A DNA stretch of 64,000 nucleotides from Opitutaceae bacterium. Its GTDB lineage: Bacteria; Verrucomicrobiota; Verrucomicrobiia; Opitutales; Opitutaceae. The stretch is taken from positions 59,964 through 123,963 of the forward strand of contig JADJTK010000005.1 of the NCBI GenBank assembly GCA_016711225.1, written 5' to 3'. Positions 1 through 9,600 of this stretch are shown here, in pieces. A model generated the notes under the pieces. The model worked only from the letters and a program-made list of their open reading frames with translations, did not search any database and was not told the origin of the DNA. Made by a program: the position numbers and the translations under genes. Numbering within the stretch: position 1 is the stretch's first letter; the number at the start of each line of letters is the position of its first letter.

Positions 1-97
1 CTGCTCACCTGAAGGGCAGATGCTTACAAAGAATCGGCACCCGAGATCCAGCGTACCCCTTGCCCAGTATGGCTCCATTGCCATACTCCACGGTGCC

Positions 98-526
98 ATG
101 AAAATGACCATGCATATCGACGAGGAGGTCCTCGCCCAAGTAATGAAGCTCACTGGAGCGAAAACCAAGACCCAGGCCGTGGAGATGGCGCTCACCGATA
201 TGGCCCGCCGCCACAAAATGCAGCAGTTCTTCGAGCGCGGCCTCGGCATGACCCCCGACGAAATGGAAGCCTACGGTCGCGCAGTGATGGCGGCCCAGAC
301 CGACCCGATGGATACCGACGAGGAGGCCGTACAGCGCTTCATCGCCAAGTCCGATGCCCGGCGAGCCGCCCGGGAAGGTCGCGATCTGCGCGTCGCAGAG
401 GACTCCCTAAACACCACCACGAAATCCACCGTTCAGTCGGTCTCGAACGACGTCCCAAAACCGGAGCCGCTTCCGGATATCGTTTACCCCAAGACGCGCA
501 CCAATGAGCAGCCTCGTTCTCGTTGA
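98..526 (+). CDS. vapB: VapB-type antitoxin of a type II toxin-antitoxin pair
   Basis: This is the antitoxin partner of the downstream PIN-domain toxin and is expected to bind and neutralise it and to repress the shared promoter. The first 45 residues (MKMTMHIDEEVLAQ, then KTKTQAVEMAL) match the short VapB family (DUF2191) with its ribbon-helix-helix-like start. I chose the ATG at 98 because the homology begins there; the frame is open upstream to 20 but that part looks non-coding. At about 142 residues it is roughly twice the usual VapB length: after the core comes an acidic stretch and a low-complexity Ser/Thr/Pro tail. Its 3' end overlaps the toxin start at 504 by 23 bases, the typical antitoxin-first coupling. 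Confidence 0.8.
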   Translation: MKMTMHIDEEVLAQVMKLTGAKTKTQAVEMALTDMARRHKMQQFFERGLGMTPDEMEAYGRAVMAAQTDPMDTDEEAVQRFIAKSDARRAAREGRDLRVAEDSLNTTTKSTVQSVSNDVPKPEPLPDIVYPKTRTNEQPRSR

Positions 527-896
527 TAGCAACTATTGGATCCGAATGATCGCCCTTCGGCGCGAACCATTCGAGGAGTTGGCCGCCTACACCGGAGACT
601 ACGACTTCGCGATCAACGGCATCATCTGGATCGAGGTGGTGCGCGGGCGCAGCGATCCGAACAAACGCGCCCGCTTCGACGAGGGGTTCTCGACAATGCC
701 CGTTCTCGAGCTCTCCGCTGCCGGCTGGCAGCGCGCGGCGGCGTTGGCCTGGCAGATGGACCGACTGGGCCGGGTTATCCCGCTGACCGACCTCGCCATC
801 GCCGCCACCGCGATGGAACACGACGCCGCGGTGCTCACCTTCGATCGGCATTTCCAGCACATTCCCGGGCTTGTCGTGGTCAACGATCTTCCCTGA
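504..896 (+). CDS. vapC: VapC-type PIN-domain toxin (ribonuclease)
   Basis: A 130-residue PIN-domain protein, the normal length for VapC toxins, which are magnesium-dependent ribonucleases that cut tRNA or rRNA. The acidic metal-binding residues sit where expected: Asp in LVDSNYW near residue 8, Glu in IWIEVVRG near residue 43, Asp in PLTDLAIAATA near residue 95, and Asp in LTFDRHF near residue 114. The gene overlaps the upstream antitoxin gene, so the two are probably translationally coupled. Family membership is clear; the RNA target cannot be read from the sequence. Confidence 0.88.
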   Translation: MSSLVLVDSNYWIRMIALRREPFEELAAYTGDYDFAINGIIWIEVVRGRSDPNKRARFDEGFSTMPVLELSAAGWQRAAALAWQMDRLGRVIPLTDLAIAATAMEHDAAVLTFDRHFQHIPGLVVVNDLP

Positions 897-983
897 GCTC
901 AAACCCGTACCGGTTCCAGCACGCCTCCGGCACAGCCGCCCCGCCCCCATTCCCCTCACTTGGCCCTGCCTCCACCGCTTATC

Positions 984-1721
984 ATGCTCCGAGCCCTTTC
1001 CACCGGTCGTTACCTCCTTATCCTCGCCGTGCTGCTCGCAGGCGTCATCGTGCGCTCGGGGATCGGCGCACATTTCCCCCATGACTGGCTGCTGGAAAAC
1101 GCGCTGGTTCTGCTCGGGCTTGGCTTCTTCGCCGCCACCTACCGGCGCTTCCCGCTCTCACGGGTGAGCTACACCCTGCTCTTCGTCTTCCTCTGCCTCC
1201 ACGAAGTCGGTGCCCACTGGACCTATTCGGAGGTCCCCTACAACGACTGGACTCGCGCCCTCTGCGGCCGCTCGCTCAACGAGCTCTGCGGCTTCGAGCG
1301 CAACCACTTCGACCGTCTCGTGCACTTCTCCTACGGCCTGCTGCTTGCCTACCCCATCCGCGAGGTCTTCCTGCGCATCGCCGACGCCAAGGGCTTCTGG
1401 GGCTACTTTCTGCCGCTCGACGTCGTCATGTCCACGTCGCTGGTCTACGAATTCATCGAATGGGCGGCCGCGGTCGGCATCGGCGGAGACCTCGGCCAGG
1501 CCTACCTCGGCACCCAGGGCGACATCTGGGACGCCCACAAGGACATGGCCCTGGCCACCTGCGGCGCCCTGCTGGCGATGAGCCTCACTGCCGCGATCAA
1601 CTGGCGCCTGCGGCGCGACTTCGCCCGCGATTTTATTGCGAGCCTGCGCGTCAAGCACCCCCGCCCACTCGGCGAGGAGGCTATTCTCGAAGAACTCGCA
1701 GCCCGCTCGACGAAGGAGTGA
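984..1721 (+). CDS. YjdF/DUF2238 family integral membrane protein
   Basis: A protein of about 245 residues with five or six hydrophobic segments (LLILAVLLAGVIV, ALVLLGLGFFA, YTLLFVFLCLHEVGAH and later ones) and the conserved polar motifs of the DUF2238/YjdF family: HEVGAHWTYSEVP, then a FDRLVHFSYGLL segment and YEFIEWAA. These His, Asp and Glu residues in membrane helices are the family signature, but its function is unknown. A TTG at 960 also opens the frame; I prefer the ATG at 984 because the hydrophobic start follows directly. The 3' end overlaps the convergent gene at 1681 by 41 bases. Confidence 0.8.
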   Translation: MLRALSTGRYLLILAVLLAGVIVRSGIGAHFPHDWLLENALVLLGLGFFAATYRRFPLSRVSYTLLFVFLCLHEVGAHWTYSEVPYNDWTRALCGRSLNELCGFERNHFDRLVHFSYGLLLAYPIREVFLRIADAKGFWGYFLPLDVVMSTSLVYEFIEWAAAVGIGGDLGQAYLGTQGDIWDAHKDMALATCGALLAMSLTAAINWRLRRDFARDFIASLRVKHPRPLGEEAILEELAARSTKE

Positions 1722-2562
1722 GCGCCGGCACCGCTTTCGCCTTGGGCTTTCCCTCCGGCCGCTGCGAAGCGGGCGGCGTCCGTTTTCCGTCCGCCTTCGT
1801 CGATGGTCCGGCCGGCACGATCTGCACTGCCGAGTCCGCCCCGAAGCAGCGCAGAAGCCGCGCGCGGATCAGGCCGTCGTCATCGATGTTGGGAATCATC
1901 TGCCGCAGCACCATCGTCCCGCGCTCCGGCACGTAGAGGCAGAATTGCCGGGAGAACAAAAACACCGCCGCCGCCGACTCGCGCTGTCGGCCCTTCTCGC
2001 GGTAGTTGAAACGAACCAACCGCACCTCGCGCTCTCGCGCCAGCGTTATAGCGACCCGATATGCGTCGCGGTAGGCCGGAGTGACCGGCCCGTCGTCCCC
2101 TGCTCCCCGTAGGCCGGGCGCGCGGGTGGTCCATGAATCATCGAGACTGACCGGGCCCACTGGCCTAACCTTCGGATACATCGAGAACACGGCCTCGGTC
2201 ACCGCACGCAAATCCCCGCGCTGCGTCGCCGGGACCTCGAGCCGTCGCACCCCGTGATTGATGTCGAAGACAAAAAGTGCGCCGCGCCACTGGAAGACCG
2301 CCACCGCATGTCCCTGCGCGGCGGTGAAATCCTCCTCCAGGGTTCCCCAACGCAAGACCCGCACCCACCGGGCCCCTGTCCCTGGCCGCCCACCCAGATA
2401 GGTGTCCGCGAAACGCACCGAATCGACAAAGCACGGATTCGCCACCCCCAGGGGTTTGAATTTGAACGGCGTGGCCGTGGTGCGTGGCGCCGCTTCCGCC
2501 GTGAACCCCATGAGCAGTCCCACCCAGCACAACAGCAAAATCAGGAGGCGCCGCGTCTTCAT
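1681..2562 (-). CDS. secreted protein of unknown function
   Basis: A 293-residue protein that I do not recognise. It starts with a clear Sec signal peptide (MKTRRLLILLLCWVGLLMG, cleavage near AEA-AP at residues 23-25). The mature part contains FVDSVRFADTYLGG, a WRGALFVFDINHGVRRLEVP segment and a basic, Pro/Lys-rich tail of about 45 residues. The AVAVFQWRGALFVFD region resembles a short papain-like or transglutaminase-like beta hairpin, but I see no clear Cys-His-Asp set, so no activity is assigned. It is probably periplasmic. It stands alone between a convergent membrane-protein gene and the divergent hflX. Confidence 0.6.
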   Translation of the reverse strand: MKTRRLLILLLCWVGLLMGFTAEAAPRTTATPFKFKPLGVANPCFVDSVRFADTYLGGRPGTGARWVRVLRWGTLEEDFTAAQGHAVAVFQWRGALFVFDINHGVRRLEVPATQRGDLRAVTEAVFSMYPKVRPVGPVSLDDSWTTRAPGLRGAGDDGPVTPAYRDAYRVAITLAREREVRLVRFNYREKGRQRESAAAVFLFSRQFCLYVPERGTMVLRQMIPNIDDDGLIRARLLRCFGADSAVQIVPAGPSTKADGKRTPPASQRPEGKPKAKAVPALTPSSSGLRVLRE

Positions 2563-2651
2563 GTTCGTGGCGTCAGCCTACACACCCGCCCTCCACGAGC
2601 AAGGGAGCCGCGCGTTGACTCCACGCCCGACCTCCCGACACTCCCCCCACC

Positions 2652-3935
2652 TTGGTCATCGATCGCGAAGTCTCACCCTCCCGCGCCTCCCGCGCTCTTC
2701 TCATCGGCGTACAGACGCACGAAATGGCCGCCGGCGAAGGCGCCGAGCTTCTGGAGGAACTCAAGGAGCTTGTCGGCAACCTCGGCATCGAGATCGCCCG
2801 CACCGAACTGGTCCGCCTCCGCGAGCGCACGGCCCACTACCTCATCGGCACCGGCAAGGCCGCCGAGCTCATCAAGCTCGCCGAGGAGGAGAAGGTCGAC
2901 CTCATCGTCTTCGACGAGGAGCTCTCCCCGGCCCAAGGCCGCAACTGGGAAGAAGAAGCCAACCGCGCCGTGATCGACCGCCAAGAGGTTATCCTCGAGG
3001 TCTTCAACCAGCGCGCCCAGACCCGCGAGGCCAAGCTCCAGGTCGAGCTCGCCCAGCTCGAATACTCCATGCCCCGCCTCAAGCGCGCCTGGACCCACCT
3101 CAGCCGCCAGCGAGGCAAGGGCAAGATGGGCGGCGAAGGCGAGACCCAGCTCGAGATCGACCGGCGTCTCGTGCGTACCCGCATTTCGGTGCTGCGCGAG
3201 GAGCTCAAGGCCGTGGTGAAACAGCGCGCCGTGCAGCGCCACCGCCGCCAGCGCGTGCCGATCCCGAACACCGCGATTGTCGGCTACACCAACGCCGGCA
3301 AGTCCTGCCTGCTCAACCGCCTCACCGGCGCCGCCGTGCTCGTGCAGGACAAGCTCTTCGCCACCCTCGACCCCACCACCCGCCAGCTCGCCCTACCCGA
3401 CGGCCGCAAGCTGCTGGTCACCGACACCGTGGGCTTCATCCGGCGCCTGCCCCACCGCCTGGTCGAGGCCTTCAAGGCCACGCTGGAGGAGACCATCGTC
3501 GCCGATTTTTTGATCCACGTGCTCGACCTCACCAATCCGCAGGTCGAAAGGCACCTCGAGGCCACGCTCTCCGTGCTCGGCGAACTCGGCGCCGACACCA
3601 AGCGCACCATCACCGTTTTTAACAAGATCGACTCCGCCCGCCCGGAGACGATCGAGCTCGCGCGCGCCCACCACCCCGATGCGGTCTTTGTCAGCGCGCT
3701 CACGGGCGAAGGCATCGACCGCCTGCTGGTCCGCTGCAGCGAACTCACCAATACCGCCGAGTTTCCCGCCGAACTGCGCATCCCGCACGACCGCTACGAC
3801 CTCGTCGCCAAGCTGCACTCCAGCGGCGGGGTGGTCGAGGAACGCGCGGAGGACGATGCCGTCTACATCCGCGGCCGCGTCCCCTTCAGCCTGCGCGACG
3901 CCGTGGCGCCCTTCATCGTCGGCGAGACGCCCTGA
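2652..3935 (+). CDS. hflX: GTPase HflX
   Basis: A 427-residue ribosome-associated GTPase. HflX splits stalled or hibernating 70S ribosomes under stress. An N-terminal nucleotide-binding domain (residues 15-180) carries RTAHYLIGTGKAAEL and the glycine-rich QRGKGKMGGEGETQLE linker. The G domain follows: G1 IVGYTNAGKSCLLN near residue 215, G3 VTDTVGF near 258, G4 FNKID near 325 and G5 SALTGEG near 350. The start is a TTG at 2652; the first internal ATG would remove the conserved ALLIGVQ strand. A hairpin lies just beyond the stop. Confidence 0.95.
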   Translation: MVIDREVSPSRASRALLIGVQTHEMAAGEGAELLEELKELVGNLGIEIARTELVRLRERTAHYLIGTGKAAELIKLAEEEKVDLIVFDEELSPAQGRNWEEEANRAVIDRQEVILEVFNQRAQTREAKLQVELAQLEYSMPRLKRAWTHLSRQRGKGKMGGEGETQLEIDRRLVRTRISVLREELKAVVKQRAVQRHRRQRVPIPNTAIVGYTNAGKSCLLNRLTGAAVLVQDKLFATLDPTTRQLALPDGRKLLVTDTVGFIRRLPHRLVEAFKATLEETIVADFLIHVLDLTNPQVERHLEATLSVLGELGADTKRTITVFNKIDSARPETIELARAHHPDAVFVSALTGEGIDRLLVRCSELTNTAEFPAELRIPHDRYDLVAKLHSSGGVVEERAEDDAVYIRGRVPFSLRDAVAPFIVGETP

Positions 3936-3942
3936 ATCGTTT

Positions 3943-3958
3943 CCGCCGGAACCGGCGG
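3943..3958. terminator. short GC hairpin between convergent hflX and DUF6807 genes
   Basis: A perfect inverted repeat, CCGCCGG-AA-CCGGCGG, lies in the 41-base gap between two convergent stop codons. It could end transcription from both sides. Neither strand has a good U-tract after the stem, so the call rests on position and the stem alone. Confidence 0.35.
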
Positions 3959-3976
3959 GAGCGCGCCCGGATCGCC

Positions 3977-5236
3977 TCACTCCACCTGCACCACCGGCGG
4001 CTTGGTGAAACTCCGCCAGGCCCCCTCCGCGGCCTCGGCCGCGCGGTGGCCGTTGAAGACCAGGAAGCGGTACCGCAGCACGTAGTCTTTCCCTGGCTCC
4101 AGCGGCCAGTCGCGCCCCTTGGCCGGCGCGAAGTTCACGAAGACATCGCCACGCCCGTTCTTGTCCTCGGGCCACACCCGCATCGGCTCGGGCGAATTGA
4201 AGTTCCCGGGATGGGTCAGCCAGGCCGCCCCGGCGTAGTCGCCGCCCCCATCCACCTCGCCCTGGACCAGACACCAGCGCGCCCGGCTACCGTCGATGGC
4301 CGGCCGCGCCAGCCCCTCGGAGGTGAGCATCTCGCTATTGGTCCGGTTCCATTCCGCAGTCGGCCGCCAACCGGGGCCGCCGTAGCGATAGTCCAGCAAC
4401 GTCACGGGCACGGCCCCGGCGCAGCGCAGGACGATCGTCAGATCAAGCAGGTACGCGTCGGCCGCCAGCATCCGGTAGCCCCGCACAGTTTGCACCTCGC
4501 GCAACGCCACCTTCTCACCGCCCTCCGGCAGAAGCACGACATGCTCCTGCTCGGCCTGGTATTCGGCAAACACCGAACCCTCGCTGGTCGCGGCAAAACG
4601 CGTAAAACGCACCGTTCCCTTCCCGTCGCCCAGGTTCCAGAAATCGATCTCGCGCCCCTCGAACCCCACGCGCGGCCACGGCGCCCAGAGACCATAGTGA
4701 TGAAAGTCGCCCATCGGTTGGATCTGCGTGAGCACCTGCCCGTGCGGTGCCCGGAGGGGATGGATGAAACCGCTGCGCGCGTACAACGGGCTCTCGCCCG
4801 CGGGAGCCTGCTGCACAGCGTGATAATAGCCGAGCAATTCACGTTCGCCGGCCCGCAGCGTGAGCACCCCGTCGCGATCGACGAGGTTCATCTCCGCCTG
4901 GGGTACGTCGGTCGCCGCCGGAAGGCGCGCCAGTTCATACACTCGCCCCGCGGCTCCGCCGGCCCGCGGCGCCACCAGCCAGTGAAGACGCTTGCGTCCA
5001 CCTCCCTCCCGCTGCGACGGCACCCACTCGCGCTCCGCACCACGCACTTCGTACAGATCGAACGCGGCCTCCGCCGGCAGATCCGGCAGTTCGGCCGATA
5101 CCGGCACGCCCTCGGCGGGTACCGGCCCGTCAAGCGGTACGGTGAAGGTGGCAACACGCTGCGCGGCGGCGATTGGTGCGAACATGACGATCAATCCCAG
5201 CGGCAACAGCCGCCGGCTATGGCGGATAGCGTACAT
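3977..5236 (-). CDS. secreted DUF6807 (PmoA-like) family protein
   Basis: A 419-residue secreted protein with a signal peptide (RRLLPLGLIVMFAPIAAAQ, cleavage after residue 25). From about residue 100 it matches the DUF6807 family, historically mislabelled methane oxygenase PmoA: SGFIHPLRAPHGQVLTQ, then DFHHYGLWAPWPRVGFEG with its HHYGLW core, and later GGDYAGAAWLTHPGNFNSP. The family is common in Planctomycetes and Verrucomicrobia near carbohydrate-handling genes; its activity is not established, and nothing suggests a methane monooxygenase. The neighbouring cupin gene starts 13 bases upstream in the same direction, so the two may share a transcript. Confidence 0.8.
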   Translation of the reverse strand: MYAIRHSRRLLPLGLIVMFAPIAAAQRVATFTVPLDGPVPAEGVPVSAELPDLPAEAAFDLYEVRGAEREWVPSQREGGGRKRLHWLVAPRAGGAAGRVYELARLPAATDVPQAEMNLVDRDGVLTLRAGERELLGYYHAVQQAPAGESPLYARSGFIHPLRAPHGQVLTQIQPMGDFHHYGLWAPWPRVGFEGREIDFWNLGDGKGTVRFTRFAATSEGSVFAEYQAEQEHVVLLPEGGEKVALREVQTVRGYRMLAADAYLLDLTIVLRCAGAVPVTLLDYRYGGPGWRPTAEWNRTNSEMLTSEGLARPAIDGSRARWCLVQGEVDGGGDYAGAAWLTHPGNFNSPEPMRVWPEDKNGRGDVFVNFAPAKGRDWPLEPGKDYVLRYRFLVFNGHRAAEAAEGAWRSFTKPPVVQVE

Positions 5237-5249
5237 GGCAGTCGCACGT

Positions 5250-6024
5250 TCAGCGCCACTGGAAGGCGTAGTATTCCGCCGGTTCCGTGCCTACGTTGCG
5301 GATATTGTGCGGCACCATGGAACGGACGACGAACAGGTCGCCGGCGGTGCCGCGCTGCAGCTTGCCGTCGATCGACATCTCCGTTTCCCCGCGGATCATC
5401 AGCACAATCTCCTCGGGAGCATGCGTGTGCGGCGCATGGGTGGTGAGCCCAGGATTGAGCGTCGTCACATGCATCTCGGCTTCCGCGAGCATGGCCGTGA
5501 CCCGCTCGAAAGGTTGTCGCCGCCCGCCCACTTCGTTGGCCGCATACTGGAGGTTGGCCCACTCGATCAACTGCGAGCCGCCACTGTTCTTGCCGCGGGC
5601 GAGATCCACCGACTGGCGGGACTTGTAGCGTAACTGAAAATAGGCCACAGGCGCGTCCATCGTCGCAGCCAACTCGCACGCCTCGCCCGGCATCACCAGC
5701 ACCACACTCCCGGTGCCGAGGGTGCGGCTCTGCCCCGCGAGCGAGACCTGCAGCTTCCCCTCCTTCACAATATAGAGGCGCTCGCACGCGTCGCTCGCCT
5801 CGCCGGCGGCGACCTTCCCCCGCCTCCACCGTCAGCGCCGTCACCTCGAGCAGTTCGAGGTCGGCGCCGCTGCCGCGGCAGATCTTGCGCACCGGGCCGT
5901 GGGCGGTCGCCACGACCGGGGACGCGTCCCAGGCATAGACTCGGGAAGGCAGCGGTGCGTCCTGGGCGCGGAGACAGGCGGCGGCAACGAGCGCAACAAG
6001 CAGGGGAATCGCTTTGTGGGGCAT
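5250..6024 (-). CDS. secreted cupin-domain protein, frame interrupted near 5817-5821
   Basis: Read across one frame change this gives a protein of about 257 residues: signal peptide (MPHKAIPLLVALVAAACLRAQ), a first cupin half ending LTALTVEAG, then KVAAGEASDACERLYIVKEGKLQ continuing into the second cupin. The second cupin has THAPHTHAPEEIVLMIRGE, whose His and Glu residues form the usual metal site, and GDLFVVRSMVPHNIRN with a further His. In the sequence as given the frame breaks in a run of five C (plus strand, 5817-5821); removing one base restores a continuous protein. Two cupin modules on one secreted chain suggest sugar or small-acid binding, but the substrate is unknown. Confidence 0.65.
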
Positions 6025-6134
6025 GCCCCACCCTAAACGGGCTTCCGGCCGAGCCGAATCCCAAATCCGAATATTCTGGGAGACGTTCACCAGCCTGCCG
6101 GCGGCGTCCTCGGTGTCGCGTCCCTGCTCCGCCC

Positions 6135-6506
6135 TCATTCGTCGCGCAGCCACGCCAGGGCCAACTCCTCCGAGGCGAAAATCTCCATGGCAATGTTCGG
6201 GTTGCGGTTCAATGCCTGCATCATCCTGGCCACAGCCTGCACCTGCGGGTTCTTTGCCACCACGGCCGACTTCGCCGCGTTGCGCAACCGCACGGTTTCC
6301 TGCCGCAACGAATGCTCGAAGGCCGTCCATGGCGTAAAATCCGGCCCATTCATCTCGGCGAAGGTATGCAGCACATCGGGCGCGAAACCCAGCGTCGCCG
6401 CCAGTTTGGGGAGCAGCTTTCCGATGGATACAAGGTCCTCCTTGGTGACATCGCCCTGCCAGGCGATGTGCACGATCCGGCTTTTCACTTCGTGGGTGTA
6501 AGGCAT
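6135..6506 (-). CDS. SpoIIAA/STAS-like small protein
   Basis: A 123-residue cytoplasmic protein that looks like the SpoIIAA-like group (fold related to STAS domains): N-terminal strand SRIVHIAWQGDVTKEDL and C-terminal FASEELALAWLRDE, the usual end of that fold. No phosphorylatable Ser/Thr of anti-sigma antagonists is evident, so a partner-switch role is not assigned. I use the ATG at 6506; a GTG at 6515 would add three residues. It lies between the large histidine kinase and the cupin gene, all on the minus strand. Confidence 0.55.
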   Translation of the reverse strand: MPYTHEVKSRIVHIAWQGDVTKEDLVSIGKLLPKLAATLGFAPDVLHTFAEMNGPDFTPWTAFEHSLRQETVRLRNAAKSAVVAKNPQVQAVARMMQALNRNPNIAMEIFASEELALAWLRDE

Positions 6507-6617
6507 AGGCAGCACCGTTCTGTGGGAGGCGGCGTGCCCATGATCGACAGCGGGCCCCGGCAGACAAGTGCGATCTCACCGCTGAATACTACGCGCCCTG
6601 CGCCCTGGCCGCCCCGC

Positions 6618-9600
6618 TCACAACCCGGGTAGCGCGGCGCGCACCGCTCCCTGAAGGCGCTCGAATTCCCGACGCAACTCCGGCACTCTTGCCGCAATAG
6701 CAGCCACGTCGCCTCGCTTGCCCGCTTCCTCGATCGCCGCGGCCACCTGGCCTAGCGCTTCGGCACCAAGATTGGCAGCCGCACCCTTCATGCCGTGCGC
6801 CAACGGCCCCGCCTTCTTCCCCTCGCCCGCCGCCAGACAAGCCTCCAGTTGATGGATCACCGGTGGAACCTCGCCCAGAAAACGGCTCACGATTCCGCGC
6901 ATGAAATCAGGGTCGCCCATCGCTCGCTCCAGCAATCCCACCTGATCAAAGACCAGTGGCGGCGCGCCAGGTGGCTCCGGTACCGCAGTCCCCCCCTGCA
7001 CCTGACTCTCGCCGGAACTCCCACTTGCTGCCGGCACGAACCACTTCGCCAGCACCGCTCTCAAGGCCCGCACCTCGAGCGGCTTGGTCAGATAGTCGTC
7101 CATGCCCGCAGCCATCACCTGCTCACGGTGTCCGGCCAGCGCATGGGCGGTCAGCGCAATGATCGGAATCCGCCGGCCGCCACTACGCGCCTCGGCGGCG
7201 CGAATCTGGCGAGTGGCCTCCAGCCCGTCCATGCCGGGCATCTGCACATCCATGAACACCAGATCGTACGGCAGCTCCACCACCGCGCGCAGCGCCTCGG
7301 CGCCGTCGCCCACGACATCGACCCGGGCATAGCCAAGGCGAGCGAGCACGCCGACGGCCACCTCCTGGTTGGTGGTATTGTCCTCCGCGAGCAGGATGCG
7401 GGCATGCGCCGGCGGGGCTTCCATACATGGCGTCGTATTGCTCTCAGTCCGGGCGGCTGACTCCGCCACGCCCCCCAGCACCGCCGCCAACGCGCTGGCC
7501 AGTTCTCCACGTCGAATGGGTTTGGTTACGCACCCCACGACTCCGACGGCCTCGAGCTGCGATCGGTCGCACGGCTGCCCAGGCGCATAGGCCGCGACCA
7601 AACCAGTTCGTCGAAACCGATCATCGGCGCGGATCGCCCGAGCCAAAGCCACGCCGTCCATGCCCGGCATCTGCAGATCCAGGACAACCACATCCCATGG
7701 CGTTCCCGAGTCACGGGCTCGATAGAGCGCCAGCAGGGCCGCCGGAGCATCGGCAACGGCTTCGACCAGCGCGCCCCCCTCCGTAAGCCGCGCCACCAGC
7801 GCCTGGCGACTGGCGGCATTGTCATCGACGACCAGGCAACGCTTCCCCTGCACCTGTGCTGCCGCCACAACCTCCGTTTCCCCGGCAACCGCGCAGCCCA
7901 AGCGCGCGGTGAACCAGAACTCGGTGCCTCCCCGTCCCTGATCGCCGGAAAGCGAAGTCGGAGGGCTGGCCACCCCGATCGCTCCCCCCATCAGCCCGGC
8001 CAGTTGCTTGGAGATCGCTAGACCCAGCCCGGTACCTCCGAATTTCCGCGTCGTCGAGGCGTCCACCTGGCTGAAGCTGCGGAACAGCAGCGCCTGTTTC
8101 TCTCCCGGGATTCCCATACCAGTGTCGCGCACCGAGAAACGCAGCAAGGCGGTGGGCGCAGCCGCCTCGACCAATTCCACCCGCACCACGATCTCACCGG
8201 CGGCGGTGAACTTTATGGCGTTCTCCACGAGGTTTCCCAGCACCTGGCGCAGTCGGCCCGGGTCGCCTTGGAGCGGCGCCGGCACCCCGGGGTCGACCTG
8301 GCAAACAAACTCCAGCCCCTTGCTCTGGGCCCGCATCGCCGGCGAGACGGCGAATTCCTCCAGCAGGTCGTGCAGATCGAACTCCACCTGCTCCAGATCC
8401 AGTTTTCCCGCTTCGATCTTGGAAAAATCCAGGATGTCGTTGATGAGCGCCAACAAGGTCTCCCCGCTAGAGCGCACGGTGTTCACATACCGGAGCTGGG
8501 TGGCATCCAGCTTGGTGTCGAGCAGGAGGCCGGTCATGCCGATGACTCCGTTCATGGGCGTGCGGATCTCATGGCTCATGTTGGCTAGGAAGCCGCTCTT
8601 GGCCTGGTTGGCCATTTCGGCCTGGGCGGCCAGATCGTTGGCCCGTATCGTCTGGGTCTCCAGGTCGAGATTCGCCGTCTCCAGTTTGGCCACTGCGGCG
8701 TGCAGCGCCTCCTCCGTCTTGCGTCGCTCCTGATTGACCAGCGTCACGCCGATCTGGTCAGCCAATTGGCAGACAAAGGCGATCTCGTCACTCTGCCAGG
8801 TGTGCGGGCGATCCACGTGCTCAAAACAGATACAACCCACGACCTTCCCGCTGGTGCGGATCACCCCGTCAAGCATCGACGTGATGCGCAACGGCCGGAG
8901 GTAGCCCTCGACGTAGCCGGCGGTGCGAGGATCGGTGAGCGGCTCGTTGGCGTCGATATACTTGGCGGTGTGCAGCACCTCGAACTCGTGCCGGAAGTGC
9001 ACCTGATCCAGGACCGCTCCGGCCGAATGTCTCCGCGAGGCGCATTCGAAGAGATCGAGGCAGACCAGCTTGGTGTCGTCCTCATTGAACAGCCAGACAC
9101 TCACCCGCCCGATTCCGAAAGCCGCAGCGACTTGTTCGCTCACCAATTGCACCACCAGTTCGACATAGCCGGCCCCCACGGCCGGCTCGGTGGAAAGCCC
9201 GTTGATGATCTCCGTCTGCCGCCGCAGGCGTTCCACCGTCTCCGCTGCCCTCAGCTCTGCCTGTTTGCGGGCCGTGATGTCGGTGTGGATTCCGACCATG
9301 CGCATCGGCTTGCCCTCCGGCGACCACTCGACCAACTGGCCACGGTCGTGGACCCAGACCCAATGGCCGGCCTTGTGCCGCATCCGGCACTCAAAATCGT
9401 ATTGCGCCGTCTCCTTGGCGAAATGGCGCCGCAACAGGAGATCAGACTGGCGCAGGTCGTCGGGATGGCCGAGTTCGGACCAGGTGCGGATGCTCGTCGG
9501 CTCCAACTCGGCCAAGGTGTAGCCGACGATCTCCGCCCAACGTTCATTGAACAGTGTGGCCCCCGTTTGCACATTCCAATCCCACAGGCCCAACCCGGTT

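Noticed and set aside
3977..5236. Methane monooxygenase subunit PmoA
   Set aside because: The name attached to this family is historical. The protein is secreted, lacks the membrane helices of PmoA and has no other pmo gene near it.
5191..6579. 462-residue minus-strand frame covering the cupin and SpoIIAA-like genes
   Set aside because: Only the part encoding the cupin N terminus is meaningful; the rest is out of frame with both real genes.
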